Source: Chloroflexota bacterium (GTDB lineage: Bacteria; Chloroflexota; Ktedonobacteria; Ktedonobacterales; Ktedonobacteraceae). From it: a stretch of DNA of 19,917 nt. The notes below the pieces were generated by a model. The model had not been told where the DNA came from. It saw nothing but the letters and a program-made list of their open reading frames with translations, and made no database searches. The stretch lies in the NCBI GenBank assembly GCA_005881495.1, contig VBHI01000361.1, forward strand, positions 1-19,917, in the 5' to 3' direction. This document shows, piece by piece, positions 1 through 5,836 of the stretch. The position numbers and the translations under genes are program-made. The stretch's first letter is position 1; each line of letters begins with the position of its first letter.

Positions 1-756
1 TGGGACGAGTGGCAAACAAGACTGCCTCCTCATGAGATATCCACACTGGACATCATCGATCCTGGGCATCGCTTGCCCCTGCTTCCCTTGCTTGACTATA
101 TTGACGCGGTGCATCAGCAGCATCCCGAAGAGACGCTGACGGTCGTTCTGCCGGAAGTGGTGGAGTCCTCGTTGAGACGTGTGTTCTCCAGTCCAAAAAT
201 TCTGGGATTGAAGGCGACGCTGCTCTTCCGACCAGATATTATGGTGGCCAATGTGCCGCTGCAGCAGCGAACCAGCACGGGCACGCTTCCCACCCGTCCG
301 CAGGAGGTGCACCATCGGTTCATTGTGCCTCTTGCAGGGCTGGATCGTGCTGCTCTCGCGAGTCTGGCCTATGCTCGCTCCATCTCCGGTCACGTCACAG
401 CAATGCATGTGATAGTCGACGACGAGCAGGTCGAGCAGGTACGGGCAAGCTGGCAGCAGTGGCAACACCAGATCGCAGCAGAGGAAGAGACCCATTTGCT
501 CATCATTGAGTCGCCCTACCGCAGCCTCCTGCGTCCGATCCTCGCCTATATTGATGCGGTGCATCTGCGTCACCCAGAGGATACCTTGACGGTGATCGTG
601 CCGGAATTTGTCGTAGCCCACTGGTGGGAATACGTGCTGCATAATCAGGTGGCGCTGCGCTTGAAGGCAGCGCTGCTGCTCCGCCCTGGCGTGGCAGTGC
701 TGAATTTGCCCCAGCACTTGCGGAGCCGGGTGCCACAACGCCGGCCATCTCTATGA
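1..756 (+). CDS. APC-type amino-acid permease, C-terminal cytoplasmic tail (5' truncated)
   Basis: The frame is open from base 1 to the TGA at 754-756 (251 codons seen), so the start and all membrane segments lie outside the window. What remains is soluble and has two similar units. The first (residues ~1-90) reads W-x-x-W ... IIDPGHRLPLLPLLDYIDAVH ... ETLTVVLPEVV ... LKATLLFRPDI. The second (~95-240) starts with HHRFIVPLAGLDRAALASL and repeats W-x-x-W ... IIESPYRSLLRPILAYIDAVH ... DTLTVIVPEFV ... LKAALLLRPGV. The second unit resembles the universal-stress-like tail that follows the transmembrane region in APC-superfamily amino-acid permeases of Actinobacteria and Chloroflexota. That assignment is family knowledge and cannot be proved here, because no membrane helix is visible. 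A freestanding USP-like protein is the alternative. The gene converges with the downstream phosphotransferase and no terminator hairpin is evident between them. Confidence 0.6.
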   Translation, partial: WDEWQTRLPPHEISTLDIIDPGHRLPLLPLLDYIDAVHQQHPEETLTVVLPEVVESSLRRVFSSPKILGLKATLLFRPDIMVANVPLQQRTSTGTLPTRPQEVHHRFIVPLAGLDRAALASLAYARSISGHVTAMHVIVDDEQVEQVRASWQQWQHQIAAEEETHLLIIESPYRSLLRPILAYIDAVHLRHPEDTLTVIVPEFVVAHWWEYVLHNQVALRLKAALLLRPGVAVLNLPQHLRSRVPQRRPSL

Positions 757-785
757 ACCGTGGTGCGAGTGAGAGGCTAGAGAAA

Positions 786-1829
786 TTACTGATCCAAAAA
801 AGACTTGAGTTCCCCTAGCTCGTACTCTATACGTCGAACCGCCCGCATGCCATATGACGGCTCATCAATGTGCGCAGCCAGCCAGAGCACATGGCACATG
901 AGCCGGCCTGCAATGAAGGTATCAATAAGTGCTTCGTGGCTCACAGAGAGCGGTCGCACCCGCCGGTACCCTTCCAGAAATGCCTGCCGTAGAGCTGGAT
1001 AATCGGTGCGTGCCAGCAACGTCGAGAAAGCTACACCGATATCGAAGAGGTAGTATCCCCAACCACATCCATCAAAATCGATGGCATGCACTTCCCCTTT
1101 GGAGAATAAGTAATTTCTTTCGTACAAATCGGCATGAATCAGCCCAAATACCTCTCGCCCTTCTCGCAACGTTTGCATTGTTTGCTGAACCCTCTCAGCA
1201 ACCGCATCCAGTATCGTGCGATCCTCACGCGACAAATGTGCCCAACTCTGCTCCAGGTCAGTTCCCAGCACGCCACTACGCAGTCCGTCATAATCCCATC
1301 GTTTCCGAAAGAAACCTTCGGGTACGACAAAACACTTGGCATGCCGATGGAGCTTTGCCATAAACGCTCCAACGCGCTCAAGCTCTTTTACGCCGAGCCT
1401 GGAGCGGAGAAAACTGCCATGTACCCAACGGAAGACCACACACTGTCTCGGTTCCGGCACATCTGCTGTGGATGCTATAGTGAGCAACGCCCCATCGCGA
1501 GTCGGTACCGGCTCTGGTACAACCAGACCTGCCTCACGTCGCAGAGCCAGCAACCAAAGGAGTTCTGACTGAATAGTCAACGCATCCTGAGAACCTGGAC
1601 GATGGATGCGGATAACATAGCGTTCCCCTTTGCACGCCGCCGGGTACTCCTGACTTGCCCCAGGTGAGTGGAGACAGGTATCGATACGGAATGTTGTGTT
1701 AAAAAAATGCATTAATGGCGTCAGATGCACTTCTCCAAGATCATAGGCGGTAAGCGCTATTTCTGCCAGTCGCCTCATCCGTCGAACCTGACCGCCCCGT
1801 GTAAGGTCTTCAAAGTGTTGCCTTGTCAT
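786..1829 (-). CDS. Aminoglycoside-phosphotransferase-fold kinase (APH/choline kinase family)
   Basis: The 347-residue product has the protein-kinase-like APH fold. An N-terminal nucleotide-binding part contains GERYVIRIHRPG, with the lysine-strand region near residue 70. The catalytic loop GLIHADLYERNYLF (~229-242) supplies His232, Asp234 and Asn239. The metal-binding motif HAIDFDG follows at ~248-254 (Asp251). The family phosphorylates hydroxyls on small molecules (aminoglycosides, choline, homoserine, fructosamine). The substrate cannot be read here, and a resistance role should not be assumed. The ATG at 1829 is preferred over a TTG at 1904 because GGAG lies about 12 nt upstream and a TATACT -10-like hexamer (1847-1852, minus strand) sits inside the longer version. 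The gene stands alone and converges with the permease tail. Confidence 0.75.
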   Translation of the reverse strand: MTRQHFEDLTRGGQVRRMRRLAEIALTAYDLGEVHLTPLMHFFNTTFRIDTCLHSPGASQEYPAACKGERYVIRIHRPGSQDALTIQSELLWLLALRREAGLVVPEPVPTRDGALLTIASTADVPEPRQCVVFRWVHGSFLRSRLGVKELERVGAFMAKLHRHAKCFVVPEGFFRKRWDYDGLRSGVLGTDLEQSWAHLSREDRTILDAVAERVQQTMQTLREGREVFGLIHADLYERNYLFSKGEVHAIDFDGCGWGYYLFDIGVAFSTLLARTDYPALRQAFLEGYRRVRPLSVSHEALIDTFIAGRLMCHVLWLAAHIDEPSYGMRAVRRIEYELGELKSFLDQ

Positions 1830-1899
1830 GAATGGTTTTACTCCACAGTATAGTACATATATCTTCCATGTTGAAGGTCGCATGAAAGTGGAGGATGGT

Positions 1900-1921
1900 G
1901 GCAAGCGTGGGGCAAGCGTGG
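1900..1921. repeat. 11-bp perfect tandem duplication
   Basis: GGCAAGCGTGG occurs twice head to tail (1900-1910 and 1911-1921) in the spacer between the kinase gene and rnpB. It looks like a simple slippage duplication; no function is inferred. Confidence 0.7.
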
Positions 1922-2003
1922 CGTCACTCAGCCCTTCTGGTTGCGCATCGGGTTTTGTCCTCCATGGTAGAGCGTGAAATAGTGCGAATTGGCGTGGGAT
2001 GTG

Positions 2004-2348
2004 GGGGTGAGCAAGTCATAAGCCGAATTCTGTGCCTCCGTGGCCTCGCGGCCACACAGGGGGCAATCATCTATCTAGGACGCCAGTTCATCCCTCCTGC
2101 TTGGTCTTGCTCCGAATGGGGTTTACCCAGCCAGTTAGTCACCTAACTGCTGGTGAGCTCTTACCTCACCATTTCGCCCTTACCCGGCAACAAGTGGTGG
2201 TGCGATGTATGGGTGTCGCCGGGCGGTATGTTTCTGTGGCACTTTCCTTGAGGTCGCCCTCACTGGCCGTTAGCCAGCATTCTGCTCTGTGGAGTTCGGA
2301 CTTTCCTCGAACTTTGCAGTTCGCGATTGCCTGTCTTACTCATACCCA
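2004..2348 (-). ncRNA. rnpB: RNase P RNA (catalytic RNA, bacterial)
   Basis: Read on the minus strand, this stretch has the conserved core of bacterial RNase P RNA. The 5' P4 strand GAGGAAAGTCCGAACTCC ends near 2300. It is followed by ACAGAGCAGAATGCTGGCTAACGG-type sequence and by GGGTAAGGGCGAAATGGTGAGG. An L15-like GGGTAAACCCC can pair with tRNA CCA ends. The 3' signature ACAGAATTCGGCTTAT lies near 2018-2033. The ends pair as helix P1: GGGT..GAGTAAG at the 5' end against CTTGCTCACCC at the 3' end, with a two-base bulge. The length of about 345 nt is typical. The RNA cleaves 5' leaders from pre-tRNAs together with RnpA, which is not in the window. Ends are set from P1 and may be off by a few bases. 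Confidence 0.95.
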
Positions 2349-2355
2349 CATAATT

Positions 2356-2384
2356 AGGGTATCACAAAGAGGCCTTTTGTACAA
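2356..2384 (-). promoter_or_regulatory. Predicted rnpB promoter
   Basis: On the minus strand, -35 TTGTAC (2379-2384) and -10 TACCCT (2356-2361) are separated by 17 bp, with the RNase P RNA 5' end 7-8 bp downstream. The spacing is ideal for a sigma-70-type promoter; the -10 is imperfect. Confidence 0.55.
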
Positions 2385-2410
2385 GGATGGAGACCCGCAT
2401 ATCTTCAGCA

Positions 2411-2440
2411 TTGACGGACTATGTAAAAACACGCTACAAT
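2411..2440 (+). promoter_or_regulatory. Predicted selD-rnc-rpoN promoter
   Basis: TTGACG (2411-2416) and TACAAT (2435-2440) have an 18-bp spacer. Each hexamer matches the sigma-70 consensus at five of six positions. Transcription would start near 2447, giving a leader of about 40 nt before the upstream selD ATG at 2486. The promoter would thus include the extended, Sec-containing selD reading frame. Confidence 0.6.
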
Positions 2441-2485
2441 GGCAACTGAACCACGTTCTCCACAAAGACGTCAGAAGGGTATTTG

Positions 2486-3550
2486 ATGACAACGGGTCGA
2501 AAGATTCGCCTTACATCGCTTGCCAGTTGCGCTGGCTGAGCGTCAAAAATGGGACCAGAGGCCCTGGCGCAGGTACTGCGTCCATTGACTTTCCATGCCG
2601 CTCCACCTGAGCTTCTGGTGGGGCTACATGCTGCTGATGACGCGGCAGTGTTCCGCGTGAACGATCAACAGGCAATCATCAGCACCGCGGATTTCTTTCC
2701 GCCCGTGGTGGATGATCCATATGCTTTTGGAGCGATTGCTGCTGCCAACGCATTGAGCGATGTCTATGCAATGGGCGGGCAGGTTCTGATGGCAATAAAC
2801 CTTGTGGCGTGGCCTGATAACCTGGACTATGCTATTCTTAGCGAAATTTTACAAGGAGGTGCTGATATAGTTGCAAGGGCAGGGGCAGTGGTCGCAGGGG
2901 GGCATACGGTGACCGACAAGGAGCCTAAATATGGGCTTGCGGTGACGGGTATGGTGCATCCTGAACATATTCTGATCAAGGGCGGAGCGCAACCAGGAGA
3001 TATACTCATTCTTAGCAAGCCATTGGGGACAGGCTTAATTACTACCGCACATAAACGTGAACAGGTGGATGAAAGCGACCTGGCGGCGGCTATCGCATCG
3101 ATGATGCAATTAAATCGTGGGGCAAGCCAGGCATTGCAGCGTCCGGGGGTATACGGGGGAGTGCATGCTGTCACTGATATAACGGGCTTTGGCCTGCTTG
3201 GCCATGCCTGGGAGATGGCTTCACAGAGCCTGGCGGGAATGCGTTTTGAGTATGACGCGCTGCCATTGCTGCCAAATGCACGGCACTACGCTGAATCAGG
3301 ACATATTACTGGCGGCGCTAATAGAAACGCAGCATATTTACTGCCGCATGTGCGTTGCAATGAACGGTTGGAGGAAGCTGACCGCGAGATTTTGTGGGAT
3401 CCACAGACATCGGGGGGCCTTTTCGCGGCTATCGAACCAGCGTTGTGGCCCGAGATCGCGGCATTGGCCCCAGAAGTGATGTTCTGGCGCATTGGCGAGG
3501 TTACTGAACGGGTGCCAGATGAAGCACACGTGCTGTTGGAGGTGAATTAG
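2486..3550 (+). CDS. selD: Selenide, water dikinase (selenophosphate synthetase) with in-frame UGA selenocysteine
   Basis: SelD makes selenophosphate from selenide and ATP, the selenium donor for Sec-tRNA and for 2-selenouridine in tRNA. The body (DDAAVF, STADFFPPVVDDPYAFG, ANALSDVYAMGG, AGGHTVTDKEP, DITGFGLLGHAWEMA, DPQTSGGLF) is clearly the AIRS-like SelD fold. An ATG at 2549 would give 333 residues lacking the catalytic N-terminus. The frame continues upstream through a TGA at 2537-2539 to ATG 2486, which has AGAAGG seven bases upstream. The full product is 354 residues, starting MTTGRKIRLTSLASCAG, then Sec18, then ASKMGPEALAQVL. Sec18 aligns with E. coli Cys17 and Lys21 with Lys20. A hairpin follows the TGA directly. 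SelD proteins with Sec at this place are known in other bacteria; its use here is inferred. The stop codon overlaps the rnc GTG by one base. Confidence 0.9.
2540..2570 (+). promoter_or_regulatory. Candidate bacterial SECIS hairpin
   Basis: It begins at the first base after the selD TGA. Lower stem: GCGUC (2540-2544) with GGCGC (2566-2570). An asymmetric internal loop AAAAAU / U separates it from the upper stem GGG (2551-2553) with CCC (2562-2564), a bulged A2554, CC/GG, and an AGA apical loop (2557-2559). Bacterial SECIS elements are short coding-region hairpins just 3' of the UGA that bind SelB; this one fits in place and size. The fold was made by eye. Confidence 0.6.
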
Positions 3551-4230
3551 TGTCTGAATTGCTGGAGGAGACCCTGGGAATACATTTTCATGACCCGGCA
3601 TTGTTACAACTGGCTCTCACACATCGATCATATATTTATGAATCTCACGGAGAAGGGCAATGTTCTAACGAACGCCTGGAATTTTTGGGCGATTCTATCC
3701 TGGCTTTTGTCAGTACAGATTTTCTTTATCGTTCTTTTCCCGATTTGAGCGAGGGAGAGCTGACCGATGTACGCGCTTTCCTGGTAAAGACGGAGACGTT
3801 AGCAGATTTCGCCCGGGAGATTCAGTTGAACAAATACCTGCTAATGGGCAAAGGCGAGCAGAGTAGTGGAGGTGGGAAACGCGTGCTTGCCTCTGCCTTT
3901 GAGGCGCTACTGGGTGCGATTTATCTTGACCAGGGAATAATGGCGGTACAGGCATTTTTAATCCACCGTTTGGAGCCAATAGCGCATAATATAGTGATGA
4001 AACGGCTATTTAAGGATAATAAATCACTCTTTCAGGAATTGGCGCAGGCGCACGCAGGTATCACACCATATTATCGCCTGGTAAGCCAGGAAGGTCCATC
4101 GCATAATCGGGAGTTCACAGTCGAGGTGATGCTGGGAGAAGAGGTAGCCGGCAAAGGGCACGGGCGCAACAAACAGACGGCGGAGCAAGAAGCCGCACAC
4201 GCTGCTCTGATGAGTCGAGGCTGGATATGA
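3550..4230 (+). CDS. rnc: Ribonuclease III
   Basis: RNase III cleaves double-stranded RNA in rRNA precursors and structured mRNAs. The 226-residue protein has the usual length and order. The N-terminal endonuclease domain carries the signature NERLEFLGDS (40-49, with Glu41, Glu44 and Asp48) and the helix ASAFEALLGAIYLDQG (114-129, Glu118). A C-terminal dsRNA-binding domain follows (from ~159: LFQELAQ, GPSHNREFTVEVMLGEEVAGKGHGRNKQTAEQEAAHAAL). The position equal to E. coli metal ligand Asp114 is Ser115 here. The GTG start shares its first base with the last base of the selD TAG, so translation is probably coupled. rpoN follows after 47 bp. Confidence 0.95.
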   Translation: MSELLEETLGIHFHDPALLQLALTHRSYIYESHGEGQCSNERLEFLGDSILAFVSTDFLYRSFPDLSEGELTDVRAFLVKTETLADFAREIQLNKYLLMGKGEQSSGGGKRVLASAFEALLGAIYLDQGIMAVQAFLIHRLEPIAHNIVMKRLFKDNKSLFQELAQAHAGITPYYRLVSQEGPSHNREFTVEVMLGEEVAGKGHGRNKQTAEQEAAHAALMSRGWI

Positions 4231-4277
4231 GAACATGGTGGCTTAGACATGTAGCATGAAAGAGATAGGAGATTTTC

Positions 4278-5720
4278 ATGCAATTACAACCAACACCGCG
4301 TCCAGAGCATGTTCTCCGTGTTAGCGCCAGGCTGATTACGTCCAGCACTATCCTACACCTCTCAGTGGAGGAGTTGGAGCGTGCAATTAACCAGGAGCAG
4401 TTGGAAAATCCCGCTTTCGAGGTGGAAGAGCAGCGCGTCTGTCTCTTCTGTGGCACCCGCATGTATGGGCAGAGCTGTACTACCTGTGGACACTTCGCGC
4501 AGCCTGAACACTCGATGAGTGAGATGCCTAACAGTCTTGAACTTCCGGTGGAAACGGCGTGGAGTAATGCTCAGCAATTCTATGATTTCGATAACTCTGG
4601 TTTTGCAGAATTTGATTGGGATGATGAATTCGATCCGCTGGCGAGTATTGCCGCAGGGGAAACATTAGCAGAGATATTGCTGCGACAGTTGGAGACGCTG
4701 ATTGCGCCCGGTGACGAGCCAATCGCCGAACAACTGGTGGGCAACCTGAATGAGCGCGGTTACCTGGAGGTTGGGGTAGCCGAGATTGCTGAACATCTGC
4801 ATGTGCCGGTTGAGCGTGTTGACTATGTATTGAGCCAGTTGCACACATTGGAGCCATTGGGGATTGGGGCACGAAGTTTACAAGAATGTTTGCTGATCCA
4901 ATTACAGGCATTAAGCGAGCAGGAAACATCACCTCCCCTGGCTTACACGCTGGTCCATAGTTATTTAGACAAGGTTGGACGTAACCAGCTTCATGAAATT
5001 GCCCATGAACTGAAGGTGACCGAGCAGGAAGTACAGCAGGCAATTCACTATATTCGTACCATGTTGCATCCATTTCCGGCACACACATACCGGGAAGAGG
5101 ACACCTATAGCCGGGTGGTCAACGATGCAACATATATGCGTCCTGATGTGATTATCCGCAAGGGAGACACGGGTTTTGAAGTAGAGATTGTTGAAGAGAA
5201 GCGCTATCGCTTCCGCGTCAACGCTGGTACAGTCGGACCGTTATCTTCCAGTGTGAATAACTACGAAGAAGTGCAGCGCTACATACACCATCATAGCGAT
5301 CGCGCCAGGTTTTTTATAGATTGCATACAACGGCGCTGGCGCACGCTCAAGCGGGTGGCGGAACTGGTTGTCGAGGAACAGCGAGAATTTTTGGAACGAG
5401 GGGTGCGCTTTTTACATCCCCTGACTCGTGCGGAGGTTGCGATGCGCCTGAATCTGGACGAAGGGACGGTCAGCCGGGCTACGATTAATAAATGCGCGCT
5501 GCTTCCGAACGGTCGCCTGATGCCGTTTTCTGATTTTTTTGATGGTTCGCTGGGAGTGAGAGATGTGTTGCGAGAAGTGATTTTGTCAGAAGAGCCAGGG
5601 AGACGATTAAGTGACGAAGAACTGGCAAGGTTGATGCATGAGCGGGGTATACCGATGGCGAGACGGACGGTGACGAAGTATCGCGAGGAAATGGGGATTG
5701 GCTCATCCAGGGAGCGGTGA
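4278..5720 (+). CDS. rpoN: RNA polymerase sigma-54 factor with an inserted zinc ribbon
   Basis: Sigma-54 directs RNA polymerase to -24/-12 promoters and needs an AAA+ enhancer-binding activator. Seen in the 480 residues: region I (~8-50, LHLSVEELERAINQEQLENPAFEVEE); a CxxC-x8-CxxC ribbon (Cys55, Cys58, Cys67, Cys70); an acidic linker (~75-120); the core-binding domain (~121-265, including ERGYLEV and LEPLGIGARSLQECL); and the DNA-binding domain (~280-480) with HTH EVAMRLNLDEGTVSRATINK (386-405) and RpoN box ARRTVTKYRE (461-470). The ribbon is not part of standard RpoN. The ATG is preceded by AGGAG six bases upstream. The gene is third in the selD-rnc-rpoN group. No -24/-12 promoter or activator gene was recognised in the window. 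Confidence 0.93.
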   Translation: MQLQPTPRPEHVLRVSARLITSSTILHLSVEELERAINQEQLENPAFEVEEQRVCLFCGTRMYGQSCTTCGHFAQPEHSMSEMPNSLELPVETAWSNAQQFYDFDNSGFAEFDWDDEFDPLASIAAGETLAEILLRQLETLIAPGDEPIAEQLVGNLNERGYLEVGVAEIAEHLHVPVERVDYVLSQLHTLEPLGIGARSLQECLLIQLQALSEQETSPPLAYTLVHSYLDKVGRNQLHEIAHELKVTEQEVQQAIHYIRTMLHPFPAHTYREEDTYSRVVNDATYMRPDVIIRKGDTGFEVEIVEEKRYRFRVNAGTVGPLSSSVNNYEEVQRYIHHHSDRARFFIDCIQRRWRTLKRVAELVVEEQREFLERGVRFLHPLTRAEVAMRLNLDEGTVSRATINKCALLPNGRLMPFSDFFDGSLGVRDVLREVILSEEPGRRLSDEELARLMHERGIPMARRTVTKYREEMGIGSSRER

Positions 5721-5836
5721 AGACTCGGGGGCGACGGGGCTTGGGTGACCGCTAGGGTCACCCCTACTATACACGAACGGGGTGTCCAGCCCATCCTCCG
5801 CGCTTGGTTGCTTACGGGGAAGACTCGGGGGCGACG
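5715..5836. repeat. 22-bp direct repeats 100 bp apart flanking a hairpin segment
   Basis: CGG[T/G]GAAGACTCGGGGGCGACG occurs at 5715-5736 and 5815-5836 with one mismatch and exactly 100-bp spacing. The first copy contains the rpoN stop codon. The second encodes the last residues (PESSP) of the opposing NFACT gene. Between them lies a perfect 8-bp inverted repeat at 5743-5763. The layout suggests a segment duplication or a small REP-like element inserted where the two genes converge. Confidence 0.7.
5743..5763. terminator. Hairpin between convergent rpoN and rqcH, possible terminator
   Basis: GGGTGACC (5743-5750), loop GCTAG, GGTCACCC (5756-5763): a perfect 8-bp GC-rich stem between convergent genes. 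There is no T-run on either strand, so it is at best a weak terminator. It may equally be the core of a dispersed palindromic repeat. Confidence 0.4.

Noticed and set aside
1139..1572. Several overlapping frames antisense to the phosphotransferase gene
   Set aside because: They are shadows of a gene with clear catalytic motifs on the other strand.
786..1829. Aminoglycoside resistance gene
   Set aside because: The fold is right, but the family covers many small-molecule kinases and nothing in sequence or context indicates an antibiotic substrate.
2032..2610. 192-codon plus-strand open frame across rnpB
   Set aside because: It runs antisense through RNase P RNA and into the selD 5' region in another frame; no protein family is recognisable.
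2549..3550. SelD starting at the ATG 2549
   Set aside because: This start lacks a suitable Shine-Dalgarno and removes the catalytic Sec/Cys and Lys; the upstream ATG with UGA read-through explains the sequence better.
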